Part shown: positions 35,160 through 46,604 of the stretch, in pieces | Layout: every line of letters starts with the position of its first letter | Position numbering within the stretch: the stretch's first letter is position 1 | NCBI RefSeq assembly: GCF_029784135.1 | Contig: NC_073745.1 | Coordinates: forward strand, 47,492,116-47,556,115 | Length of the DNA stretch: 64,000 nucleotides | From: Toxorhynchites rutilus septentrionalis | Lineage: Eukaryota; Arthropoda; Insecta; Diptera; Culicidae | Direction: 5' to 3' | Notes under the pieces: model-generated | The model's input: the letters and a program-made list of their open reading frames with translations, nothing else | What the model was told of the DNA's origin: nothing | Databases searched by the model: none | Position numbers and translations under genes: made by a program

Positions 35160-36930
35160 ATAAACAAGCTATTCGCTATTCACGATTCATCAGCCAGTTA
35201 GCCCGCTAGCCAGAAGATTTTTGGCCTTTCTCCAGGTCGAGAGTTTAGTTTAGTTTTCAAAATTGGCCTTTCTCAATGCCAATTTCGAGTGAACTGAGAA
35301 ATGTCAAAGCCTTTACAATTCCAACCATGATGATCATCATTATTTAGGTCACAGTCTCACTCCAGCTAACAGAAAGCAGTTTCTCTCATTGTTGATGTTA
35401 GACACAGCTGTTTTGCTCGATACAAAGGAAGAATGGAAGATATATATTGCACACAGTTGTGCAATTTCGTTCAGTGGAGACACCGCGTCGATTTTCATGC
35501 CGTCTGGTAGAGAATGCTTCCGTAGTTTTGCACCACATCATCGCTGCATCTATACTGGAGAGTAAATTTAAAATTACGAAAACGAGAGCGTGCAAACGAT
35601 TGGAGTGCAAAGAATTATCGCGTGAATACCTCTTTGCTGGCTGAATGAAGTGGTGTGACAATCACTCTTGAAAGGTAAAAAATTCGATGTTTGCTACTTA
35701 TTGATCCAAAATCTTGTTTCCATGGCCCAAAAACTACTCTGAAAACAAACTATTGAAAGGTCCATCGAAGTCAATATTGGTCAGTGGTTAATGCATATCG
35801 TTGGATGACGGTGTTGAACGGATGTGAGCGGAAGCACAGTAGAATAAAAATATTAAATAAAACGACCGCGATAGTTTCCAGACCATTATGTGGAGATAGG
35901 TTGTGTATGATAAAATCACACGGACAAATTGTTGATTTTATTCATTATCAAATAGAAAACAGTAGTAGGGAAATAACTATGTAATCACCTCACGCCACAC
36001 TGTGTCTAGCACGAGAAGAATGTTCTCGATGCATGCTGAGTGTGCTGAGCGTATTGGCAATAAGGACCCAAATATCGTATATTGTTCCCGCGAGAACATG
36101 AATGTATCATGAATCCCCCATCCGATCCGATAAATCAACCGACCGACTTTTTCGTGAATTCAAGCAGAGTTGCGTTCATCGAAGAAAAATTGAAGGTGGA
36201 ATTTTTTTCCACAGCGGTTATTGTTGACACCGCCTCCATAACACACACCCGATTCGGTTCGGATTTTCTGTTGTCGTTCTGAGTATTTTGAAGCATTGTT
36301 TTCGGATGCGTTGGAAATATTTTGCTAAAAAATACTGAAAACATAATTGGTAATTTAGTAAGTTAAGTGTTTCAGTGTCACTCTAGATAGCGAGCAATCA
36401 ACATTACATGTTAATTCGAAGAGTTAGTTTGAAAATCTGCTCAAATTGGCTCTTTATTGCTTCGCGAAATGTCCGCGCCCCTGTGAAAGCATTCATCCAT
36501 CGGTTCTTATCAGTGTTATCAGATGTTTGTACCAAAGAGTTTCATTCTTGAATTTCTATAATCTTTGTTTCGCGATCGTGTTTTGGACACCACCTTTCTT
36601 TATTTATATTTTTGCGACATCGTGACTAAAATGTGTTTGTGACCACTGTGAGAAAAAGTTTGAGTACCGCTGGCCTAGCTCGTTCATCTTATAACGAATT
36701 CTCCTTTCAGAAGCAAATCCCTAATAGTTGAATTCAAATGAAGCCTTTTGAATGGCAACAAGAATATTTTCCAGTACTTTGAGTCTGGTTACAACGTTAT
36801 CCAGAGACAATTCTTGCAAATGCTTTGCGCAGAACCGACTTCTGGTAAAAAATAGAACAATCTAAATTTAATTAAATTTAAGTGTGAATTACAAAAACTG
36901 GACATTTATCATTTTTTTAGAATGATTCCT
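35160..36930. other. Unassigned stretch with one dispersed-repeat segment
   Basis: 35540-35780 matches the reverse complement of 28270-28440. The rest shows no domain. TTGGCCTTTCTC occurs twice near 35223 and 35267. Confidence 0.45.
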
Positions 36931-36941
36931 CTGTTCCAATT

Positions 36942-37330
36942 TTGAGGTTTGCAAAATGGCGTCCAGACAAGAGAAGATTTTCACACACGGAGTTATCAAA
37001 ATCGAACTTCAAGCAGCTCCCGGGACATGAGTTTTGCCCGACGACGGGAGTGAGAAAGGTGGTAGACATTTTCAAGATCATCCAAGAAACCATCCAAGTT
37101 TCCCAAGAAGATCTGGTTTGTCAGAACTTCTGCATCTGAGACTGGAAAAGCGATATTTTCATCACCACCACCATCAGTCAGGAGCAATACGTCAAGGAAT
37201 GCCTAAGGAAACGTCTTCTGCATTTGATGTTTGCTCAATAGCTATCTATTCTTTAGCACATCGCAACAGGAGTACAAATAACAGAGAAATGCGTAAACTG
37301 CTGGAAGAAGGGACCGGGCACTTAATAAAG
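36942..37330 (+). pseudogene. DD37E-like (ITm) transposase fragment
   Basis: The frame gives FKQLPGHEFCPTTGVRKV, VDIFK, then after a stop WKSDIFITTTTISQEQYVKE and CLRKRLL. FKQLPG, an IF(I/V)TTGT(I/M) segment and (Y)(V/I)KECL(R/Q)KRLL are characteristic of mosquito DD37E-type Tc1/mariner transposases between the first and second catalytic residues. Several stops are present, and neither the first catalytic aspartate nor the PDLASCHY motif remains. The family call is from memory. Confidence 0.6.
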
Positions 37331-37339
37331 TATTCAATT

Positions 37340-38510
37340 TCTCAGCAGGATCGCATAAAATATCATTGACTAGTAAATTGATTTACCAGCATCACAATGA
37401 ACACTTCATCGAGTTAATGACAGACTTTTTTAGGCGTACATGTGTGGCTTAGGATCATATTCCAGCGATGAGTTGAAATCGCGGAACATGAGTTAACAGC
37501 TTCAACAGTTCCAAAAAATGTCACATATTTTGGATGGATACGGCATGTCGGAGTTGATTACGTTACTTCAACAGTAAACAGTAAACATATGAGTTATACC
37601 CAGTCATTACTAAATACAAACATTGAATGTTTTTTGTAGGAGTGTGGAAAAGTCTAGTAAACTAACCATTACACCAAATTCAACCAAATTAGTAGGTAGA
37701 TAAAATTCTATAATGAAAAAAATTAATATAGTAATCATGGTCAAAGCCACCCCCCCAACAGTACGCCACAGTTCTTGAGCTTCAACACACCATTGATAGT
37801 CTTTTCCATTGTTGATAAATTCTCTTGAATTATTCGTGTGATCACTTACCTTTCAGATTTTCATGATTTTTTAGAAATAAATGAATAGTGAGAGCTCGGT
37901 TGGAGATATACAGTAGCTGCATCAGTTTGGGTACGTTGAACGTTCCGAAAGCCTTGACATCCTCTACTACTACGTGTCCTCCCCTACTCAAATAATGTTG
38001 CTCACAACTTTTACAGCATAATAAGAACTGTGCAATATCAGCTCGATTGTAACGAAAGGACACGAAACATTTGCATCATAACTAGGTATGAGCTAACTGT
38101 GTTATAGTTATAATACAATGTTTTGTCCGTTACTGTACACATTCGGAGTAGGTTTTATTTCGCGCAGAGTTATTGGATGAGGGTGGAAAATACCCACCCC
38201 GAACGCAGTTAAACTATGGCTGCTGCGGTTATTTGATGGACGCTGCATTGGGAGCCTAATTGAAGCCATGAAGTGAGCTGGGGTGTTGTTGAGTTAAAGT
38301 TGTTCGAATTTCGCTGATCAAATCAGGCGTAAATTCATTGAGATTTGATTCGACGTATCAGGGATACATTTGCTCCTCAACGAGGTAGACATGAGTAGAC
38401 AATACGTTCAATTAAGTAACCATGGTGGAGCAGCCTCCTTTCTTGCTTGTCATATGCGTTTGATCATGTTTCAATTCTTCGTTCATGTAGTCCAATAAAG
38501 CAACGAATTG
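37340..38510. other. Unassigned non-coding stretch
   Basis: No recognisable gene or repeat boundary. Confidence 0.4.
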
Positions 38511-38516
38511 TGCTTC

Positions 38517-38662
38517 CGTGGCGGTTGGCTAGCGTCACACTTTGTCACATCCAAGGCGTATCATTTGGCATGGAAATCTCAGCTAAGTACTAATGAAAAT
38601 GACGCAAGTAATTCTACATTGAGACGGTGAAGTTCCTCTAGGAACGTTAGTGCCATTAGAAA
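38517..38662 (+). mobile_element. tRNA-derived SINE (Feilai-like), internally deleted
   Basis: A head remnant (GTGGCGGTTGGCTAGCGTC) is joined to the distal body (CAAGGCGTATCATTTGGCAT, GAGACGGTGAAGTTCC, GAACGTTAGTGCCATTAG). The B box and the CACGCGTATTC segment are deleted. Confidence 0.7.
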
Positions 38663-38728
38663 GCAACAAACACAACGTAACAAATTCGTCACTCGAGACA
38701 GTTTTTTCTTCTGACATAGGTCTACGTC

Positions 38729-38731
38729 TAA
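38729..38731. repeat. TAA target duplication, left
   Basis: TAA here and at 39053-39055. Paralogous R1 copy c has a single TTA (minus sense) at this position. Confidence 0.7.
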
Positions 38732-39052
38732 TGGCGGGTTTACATTAGGGAGATCTATAGCTATAGATGGATTTATTCACGTGAAAAAAGGTGTAAACGG
38801 GTGAGAATAAATATGATACACTTATTCGAGGTATTTATAACTTGAATAAATTCAGCATATGTAAACGCTTGTGAATTTCTCACTGGTGAGAAATCACTAA
38901 AGTTGGATGCAGTTCTACTTCAGGTGAATAAATTCACCTAAGATATGAATATATTCATTGTAGAAGTTCACGCTAGTGTAAACGGTTGATGCGATTTCTA
39001 TAAATCTCATCATATTTCTTCACATGAATATATCACTAGTCTAAACCCACCC
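38732..39052. mobile_element. PIF/Harbinger-like MITE (321 bp)
   Basis: Left end TGGCGGGTTTACATTAG and reverse-complemented right end GGGTGGGTTTAGACTAG form imperfect terminal inverted repeats; further inward, GTGTAAACGG and CCGTTTACAC also mirror each other. The 3-bp TAA duplication fits PIF/Harbinger elements, which favour TWA targets. Insertion is supported by the empty paralogous site in R1 copy c (near 26540). No coding capacity. Confidence 0.75.
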
Positions 39053-39254
39053 TAACAGGTAAAAATGGAGGGATAAAAAAATCTAAAAACTGCACATTAA
39101 AAAAATAATAAAGGGTTTCGAACGTCTATATCTCGACCATTTTTAATAGATTGCCAATATGTTTACTTCAATTGATTGGAAATATTTCTACGCATTTTTT
39201 ATTATTATAATAGATAGATAAAATTATAATTTGTTGAGATATTGTAAAATTACA

Positions 39255-41446
39255 AACATTATCTTCATTCCAACAGCTGGGAAACGTGATAAATCACTCC
39301 CAAAATCATTCAGACCAATTAGTTTATCATCAATACTGCTGAAAACTATGGAAAAAGTATTATATGAATACATAAAGTCTGTATTCATGTCCAAATGCCC
39401 TTTATCTAAATACCAGTTTGCCTATCAATCAGGCAAATCCACAGTCACAGCGTTACACACGCTTGTGACTAAAATTGAAAAATCTCTTTCGCCAAAAGAA
39501 ACTGCATTATGTGCGTTTCTTGATATCGAAGGGGCTTTCGACAATGCTTCCTATGTATCAATGGCACAGGCTATGAGAAGAAGACATTTCGATGACTGCA
39601 TAGTCGAATGGATCAAAGGCATGCTCACAAATAGACAAATCACCTCGGAGCTGGGTGGGTCATCGACATCTGTGATTGCAACGAAAGGTTGCACACAAGG
39701 AGGGGTTCTATCACCTCTACTTTGGTCACTGGTGGTTGACGACCTTCTGATTAGTTTGGAGGCGAATGGTTTCGGAACCGTGGGTTTTGCTGATGATTTA
39801 GTCATAATGGTACGTGGCAAATTCGACGATGTATTATCGAGCAGGATGCAGATGGCCTTAAACCTTACACAATCATGGTGTATCAAAGAAGGTCTGAGCA
39901 TAAATCCCTCAAAAACAACAATTGTTCCTTTACGAAAAAGAAGAAACTGCATCTGCAGACTCTAAATCTTGGAGGAGAGGAAATAAAATTCAGCGTTTCA
40001 GTGAAATATCTAGGCGTAATCCTAGACGCTAAACTAAACTGAAACGCACACTTAGATGCAATTATCAGTAAGGCCAACATTGCCCTATGGGCATGTTCTA
40101 AAATGATAGGCAGAACATGGGGCCTTAAAACAAAAATGGTTATGTGGGTCTATACAGCAATTGTGCGGCCTAGGATAACCTATGCCTCATTAGTATGGTG
40201 GTCAAAGACTAAGGAGACTGTAGCTACAAAAAAGCTAAACAAACTCCAACGACTGGCATGCGTTGCTGTAACAGGAGCAATGCGAAGCACCCCCTCAAAG
40301 GGATTGGAGGCTATCCTTCACTTGTTACCTTTGGGTCAACATGTTCAGCTGGAGGCTAATAGAAGCGCTCTAAAGCTAAACAGATATAAAAAAATATTAG
40401 ACGGGGACAAAACTGGTCACTTGAGCATCCTGAATCTCTTACCCGTTGGACCAACCTCAGAGATGAACAGCGATTAGATGGAACCAAGGACCAATTATGA
40501 CATTCCATACAGAGTGATCGAACTTTCTCGTTCAGTATGGGATGATGGTGGTCCTGATGTTCGTAATGGTTCAATCCTGTTCTATACCGATGGGTCGAAA
40601 ATGGGTAATAGAACAGGTGCTGGAGTGTATGGTCCCAGAATAAAAATTTCTGTAGCTATGGGGAACTGGCCAACAGTTTTCCAGGCAGAAGTAGCTGCAA
40701 TAATAGAATGTATAAATGTCTGCCTTGAAAGAAATTATAGACATGCTAACATTTGCATCTTTTCAGACAGTCAAGCAGCACTTAAAGCCCTCAATGCTTT
40801 CAAGTGCTATTCAAAAATTGTCTGGGAATGCATTTGCCTTTTACGACAACTGTGTCAGAGAAGTTCGGTACAACTGTACTGGATTCCTGGCCATTGCGGT
40901 ATGGAGGGAAATTAACAAGCAGATGAACTCGCAAGACGCGGCTCAAACTCAACCTTCACTGGTCCAGAACCATTCTGTGGAATTTCTGAATGTGTGTTGA
41001 AAAGTGAGCTGAAGAAATGGGAAGACCGGGAAGTAATGGCCAACTGGATGGCTGTACAACTTAACCAGTCAAAAAAATTTATCACGCCGAGTATTAAAAT
41101 TACTCAACAATTGCTGAGTCTTAATAAGAAAGACTTCAGCATATTCACTGGTCTTATAACAGGATACTGTTCGAGTAAATACCATCACAAAAACATAGGT
41201 TTAGTGCAAGATGATATTTGTCGCTTTTGTAATGCCGAAAGCGAAACCTCGGAACATTTGTTCTGCAAATGCGGAGCACTAACAAGACGCAGACTTCAAC
41301 ACCTTGATAATACTATTCTGGAGCCCAAGGAAGTTTGGTCTGTGTCGCCGATCAGGACTATAAATTTTATCAAACAGATTATTGCTGATTGGCACCTATC
41401 TCGCTATAGCTTTCAGTCTACTTCTTCATCGATAAGCAGTAGATAA
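39255..41446 (+). pseudogene. LOA-group non-LTR retrotransposon, 5'-truncated ORF2 (RT-RNase H)
   Basis: Begins inside the RT domain at IFIPTAGKRDKSLPKSFRPI and runs to a stop at 41444-41446. RT motifs: FLDIEGAFDN, TQGGVLSPLLW and FADDLV (about 39786). The RNase H domain has all four acidic positions: YTDGSKM (about 40588), QAEVAAI, FSDSQAAL and QADELAR after a PGHCGMEGN motif. A C-terminal CRFCNAESETSEHLFC zinc-like motif follows. Lesions: a frameshift near 39935-39950, TGA at 40040 (Trp expected after KLN), TAG at 40475 and TAA at 40913. The endonuclease and any ORF1 are absent. The RT text resembles mosquito Lian/LOA elements (from memory). The 3' end was not located. Confidence 0.85.
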
Positions 41447-42057
41447 GCTTGTAGCGTAGTACAAAAAATGGGGCATACCACAATAGTTCAAAATAATGGA
41501 CGCAGTGGTTCACACCCAACAAGGGAAAAAAATCTGAACGCACTAGATCCCATGTTTCGATTCGCCCGATTTGTGTTTATTTTACCCACCAAACAGAGTG
41601 AATACAACAATATCACTGCGAAAAAAATCGTATCTATCCATCGTATATCCTATAAATGATGGCCTCGCTCTAGCCACCATAAGAGGTGAATGAACTGAAA
41701 TGTTTAAAATCTTTTAAATACAAACGAAGAAAAATAAACCACATCATTGTCCAGCACCAGCTAGCGAGCAGAAAACACTCTTCATTAGGACTGATATCAC
41801 ATACAACGATTTTGAGAAGCGAAATAAAGCGTTGCAAGCCCCACCCCAGAAGCATCCCCTTGCCAGCTGTTATGCATACGAATAGCTGGCGGGACAGCGG
41901 AGCGTTCATTCGTTTTATGACCCTGACTCTAACCAAAGTACTGTTCGAGGCCACTAATGATTTCACTAAAGAATTATTTTCAAAAGTTCAAGGGATTCTG
42001 AAAGAAGTTAAAATACGAGTAATATCCGGAATAATAAAAATGTGATTTATTTCTATA

Positions 42058-42800
42058 CTAGCTGACCCGGCAAACTTCATCCCACCCAAAATTTATTTTT
42101 CTTTATCACATTCACATTTTCTTACTAATCGCACGTTCATGAGTCCAATCGCAGAACTGTACATTGATTGATCTTCTAAAAATCTTTTAAATTACTTTTT
42201 ACTATTTAAATTACCTAGTACTATCGGATTATTTTCAGACACAATTCTCGTTCAAGATTTTTCAATCACTTGCAAATAACATATTTCTCCGTTACATGGA
42301 ATAAATGATTGATACAGAAAATATTATAGAATAAAGAAAGCACTAAATCGGACAATTCCTTTCTCGAGTTTTGCATCCGGAGATCCATTTTTATTTATAT
42401 AGCTAGAAGACGATATAGGAGTGCGTTTTATCACAATAAAATCCATTTACACTTTCAAACGAAGATCAATTTCGTTAGCGCAAACATCAAATGAACTAAC
42501 AACGCTTGTCGATATGTAATTGTAGAACATATGCGAATTTAATTTTTCCATTTCCCTTCAGTTTTCCGAAAATTTTCAATTGTCATGTTTTGTTGAAATA
42601 TGTGTATTATTTCTATGGGACCCCTTCTCCATTCTAGAGGAAGGAGGAAACATTTCTCGTACCCAAAAACCCTCACACCTCAAATTTGACTCCATTTGTT
42701 TAATTAGTTCTCGAGTGATGCAGAAATTTGTATTTCATTTGTATGGCAACCCCCCTTAGACAGGGGATGGAGTATCTAACCACCATAGAAACATTTATTG
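42058..42800 (+). repeat. CTAGCTGACC repeat, third end
   Basis: CTAGCTGACCCGGCAAACTT begins a block that aligns with the minus strand of 35153 back to about 34750, including ATGAGTCCAATCGCAGAACT, TTGATTGATCTTCTAA and GCAGAAATTTGTATTTCATT. Non-coding. The right limit is uncertain. Confidence 0.6.
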
Positions 42801-43300
42801 CACCCCAAAACCTTATGTACATTAGAGTACCAATGGATGTATGGGAAAATAGTGACCTTCGAATTCTCAAACGGAAATGCCCTTTCACTACGGCAGTGTG
42901 CTCCGTCGGAGTGCTACCGCTGAACGGAGCATTCCCACGAAAAACTACAGTATGCAAAATATCAGCTCAATCGGACTTCATTCACTAGTGTCGCACAGCC
43001 GTCAAAGTTTGAGTTTTTGGAAAACCGAAAAATCACCCAGGGGGGAATTAAAGGAAATCGGGCATTCGCTAGGGATGTTCGACATTATTTTCGGCGCAAA
43101 CAGTGCTCATTGATGTTTTTTCAATTAATTATTCATGAATTTTTGCATGGTTCCTGGGTTAAAATTGGCACCCAAGTCCAGCGTGTTTCAAGCTAGATGT
43201 GAAAAAGGTATTTTCCGGGGCTGTGTTCTTCGGTTAAAACTGTAGGCGAAGATAAGTTCCACAGCGGTTGCTAACGTATTCGCCGCCACCGCAATCAATT

Positions 43301-43313
43301 GTGTTTGCATAGT
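43301..43313. repeat. 13-bp target duplication, left
   Basis: GTGTTTGCATAGT, identical to 43590-43602. Confidence 0.93.
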
Positions 43314-43589
43314 CTTCTTCTTCTTGAATGGCGTTAACGTTCCCTGTGGAACTTTTGCCGTCTCAACGTATTCATTAACTAGCGTCGTTCATTAATACTT
43401 GGTTGATATTTCTATGCCGAATAACACCCCTTGAATGTACTCTGGAGTGGCAAGCTCTAGAATACGCGTGACCACAGTGCAAGCCGGAAGAATTTTCTTT
43501 GACGAAAAATCCCCCAACCAGAACGGGATTCGAACCCGAACTCCCGGCATGATAGTGTGGGACGCTAACCACTCGGCCACGAGTGCACG
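43314..43589 (-). mobile_element. tRNA-derived SINE (Feilai-like), full length, recent
   Basis: The minus strand starts CGTGCACTCGTGGCCGAGTGG (A box), has GGGTTCGAATCCC (B box), then the shared body, and ends CGCCATTCAAGAAGAAGAAG. It is exactly 276 bp, like the copy at 28881, and is bounded by a perfect 13-bp duplication, so it is one of the younger insertions here. Such SINEs are transcribed by RNA polymerase III and mobilised by a partner LINE. Confidence 0.92.
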
Positions 43590-43602
43590 GTGTTTGCATA
43601 GT
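43590..43602. repeat. 13-bp target duplication, right
   Basis: GTGTTTGCATAGT, identical to 43301-43313. Confidence 0.93.
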
Positions 43603-44268
43603 ATAGTTTGTGAATTATTTCTTCGGGAATTATGTTTTTCGGTGCGTAAGAGATGTAATGTGCTAAGAAATACTGATAAAAAGCTACGATATTAAATAAT
43701 TTCATTGTTTCAGTCAAACTCAAGACAGTGAGTCCTCAACAGTATATGTCAATGGCGAGGCTAAAAGAATGGTTTGCGTTGCTTAGTGTAATCATTAGTT
43801 TGCTTACATTACAATTGCACTGTTTAAAAATAGAAAAAAAACTTGCTTGTTTTCCGGCACGCTTTCTCGACAAATCGCAAAGATGTTTGCATCAATCGAA
43901 TGAACATATTTTTATGCACCTATTACAATAGAGAAAATTATATTATTTTCAAACATTCTATTGAATAACCTTTTTAATAATTTTAATTTTTTCAAATAAC
44001 CCTCATTTAACGGTACTATAATGTGCTCGATGAAGAAATCGGTGATAGAGAATGAACCGATGACTGCGCTTTAATTCCCTATCACAGACATACTAATTGT
44101 TGCACAATATTTGCATGCACCAAAACATCTAGATGCGAGAGAACCTGTATGAAACAAACTATCCCTCCATCCAAAATATCAACCAGCCTATATGATAAAC
44201 CAAGAAAAATGAATCGCGAAATTGCGTAGAATAGGACAGGTGAGTAATGTCGGAGACATAATCGGATA

Positions 44269-45170
44269 GACGTTAGACTACGCCAAGGGCTGTTAATTGT
44301 AATAACTCATCGAATATTCAAGTAGTTCTTTTGTATCTCTTAGCAAAATTATACCTCCAACGACCCCAAAACATCATCCCCAGAGTAGTAATATACAAAT
44401 TATACGGCTTGCGCAGTAACTTAGCGGTAACTATGACAATCAAAGTGAATCGAATCTTCCCCTACAGTTTTCAACCAATGAACACAGCTCTCATTGCTTG
44501 AACATTAATTTTACCATCCGACTTCTAATGTGTTGCACTTTGACGTTACTTTCAATCCGGGAACAATGAGAAAAAATCGTGAAAACCGAATGATCAATTA
44601 TGAGGTTCCAATAAGCCCAAAAACACTTCTAAATTCACATAAGCTCTCCCCCCGGCAGACAAATTATAAAAATCAATTTGTTTCTCTTCTTGTTATTTCG
44701 GATATTACTTTAATATTCATCCAACTGTTGTATTGAATTGTATTGAAATAACCAGAGACAAAAGGAGAGAAAAGGGTAAGAAAAAAAGAAAGCGAATAAC
44801 AACTCACAAGCTTGTGCATCTGTTGGCTTCGTCGTCTTGTTTTTCATATTCCCCTTGGATAGAATGATATGCACGATGGATAGCCATGTTTGTTTGCAGT
44901 AGTATTGATGTGCTCAAATTGTGTCGCACCGTTACTCTAGTTGCCTTTTACGGTCGGTATAATTTGAGAAGCGGAGTCAATCAAAACGATCGATTTAACG
45001 CTTTTATCAAATGCTGGATATTTTACAGTTTTTCAAAAGTTTATCTAAAAAATATCTATTGTAATATATGCGTAGGAATATTTCTGATCAATTGTTGCAA
45101 ACATCTTTACGATCTATTAAGAAATGGTCGAGTTATAAAGGATCGAAATCTTTCACTATTCCTGAAAACA
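44269..45170 (+). repeat. Composite dispersed repeat R1, copy f
   Basis: Order seen: GACGTTAGACTACGCC, CAAGTAGTTCTTTTGTATCT, a TTCAATCCGGGAACAAT block with AAATTCACATA and GACAAATTATAAAAATCAAT (also at 25840-25960), GTTACTCTAGTTGC, and the AT-rich GATCTATTAAGAAATGGTCG. No H2A module in this copy. Confidence 0.55.
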
Positions 45171-45854
45171 TTATTATTGCTTGTCTGAGGTTTGAACCAT
45201 AGTTGCGTTTCTTCTGGTTAAAAGTAAACTTAAAAGCATTTTTGGTAACAGGAAAGGTTGAAATCGTGTACGCCAAGGGACTGTTTTTTGATCTCTTCTT
45301 CACACGCTTGTAGTTTTGATTTTTTCTTCGTTTAATTATTTGTGTGTTCCCAAAAGAGATAATAAACAAAAAATAAAATATTCGATATTAAAAATATTAT
45401 TTGTGTAGAGCTCGATTTCTAATCTCGCTACAGCCAGCGAGCAGCCACTAGCATTTCATGAGGCTAAACGCTAGATTCCAATAAACGGTAAGCTTCACCG
45501 TACCATTCGCTGGTTTTTGTCTTATTGTACATAATAATTTTGAATGTTCTACCACTTATCATGAGTATAATTTTAGTTTTTTTCCCGATTGAGTAGGGAT
45601 GCTACCAAAAAGTGTCTATGCTGAGCCAGGCGATCGTATTTTTTTTTGTTTTCGATTTCTGTCTGCAATATCGAATTCAAAATATCAGAAGGTTAATGCA
45701 ACCGCGCTTTTTTTTGTTGCTAAAACTTGTGGTTTTAGTGCCTAAGAACTACGATCTACTATTTTTTATACTTTTGAAAAGGTCGAATTATGTCGTTCGT
45801 GAAACATTTTGATAAAATATGTGGTAAAAAATACACATGTTGAAAAGTTATCGA

Positions 45855-46600
45855 AGATGGAAAGCGAGAGATGTGAAAACGATTCTGCATACTCACATTA
45901 AAAGCCGAGTGTGGTCAGGAGGAATGATCGCCTAGGCTCTGAAAACTTATAAATTCGACCGTGAATACCGTGCTTAATAGTAGCCGGGAAACATTGACGG
46001 TGGATCACGCATAAAAACAAATGTAGAAGTAGAACACATGACCGGTAACTAGAAGCGGAGATCAGCAGACAGTCTTAAATAATCCTGGGATCTCCGAACG
46101 TGATTTGGCGAAAAGTCTCACTGCGGCATTGCTGCAGTACAGTTCGGCGAAACTGTATGCGGGAAGATTTTAGGTCGTACCATGTCAGCAAACATCCCAA
46201 CCGGACGATGAACCTGGTTGCCAAAAACCGTGCAAGGAAACGGCACGAGCAAGTTCTGACCAAGTACAACGGATGTATTTTGATGGACAATGAAACATAT
46301 GAATACAAACCCGGGTAAAAAATATTATCTTGCTAAACGCAAGGGGGTTCTTCGGGTAAGTTTAAAATTGTCTTCACAGATAAATTCGCTTACAAGTTAA
46401 TGATTTGGCATGACATCTGAATTTGTGGAAAGAAAACAAAGATTTTCATCATCGAAGCAACTATGAATGTATAACTTTATAAAGTGTCCTCAGAGAATAA
46501 TTTTGTTGTTCATGCGTTCACGGGAAGGTCCCATGAAGTTCTTGCCTGACTTAGCCAGCTGCAATTACAACCGGGAAGTTGTTGAATGGTAAAAGCAGAA
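45855..46600 (+). pseudogene. DD37E-like (ITm) transposase pseudogene
   Basis: Pieces in shifting frames, in the right order: NPGISERDLAKSL (helix-turn-helix region, about 46080); then, after a frameshift, HPNRTMNLVAKNRARKRHEQ and VLTKYNGCILMDNETY with the first catalytic aspartate (about 46282); KIVFTDKFAYKLMIWHDI (about 46363); and KFLPDLASCNYNREVVEW with the second catalytic aspartate (about 46540), followed by a stop. The third catalytic region was not found. Multiple stops and frameshifts make it dead. The motif series fits the mosquito DD37E group of the Tc1/mariner superfamily. Confidence 0.78.
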
Positions 46601-46604
46601 TAAT

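Larger units (their letters stand above)
38713..39226 (-). repeat. Composite dispersed repeat R1, copy e, split by a MITE
   Basis: On the minus strand it matches the AT-rich end of R1 copies a and c: ATATTTCC/ATTGATTGAAG, AATCTATTAAAAATGGTCGAG, a CCCTCCATTTTTACCTGTTA block, then GACGTAGACCTATGTC. The match is interrupted at 38732-39052. Confidence 0.6.
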
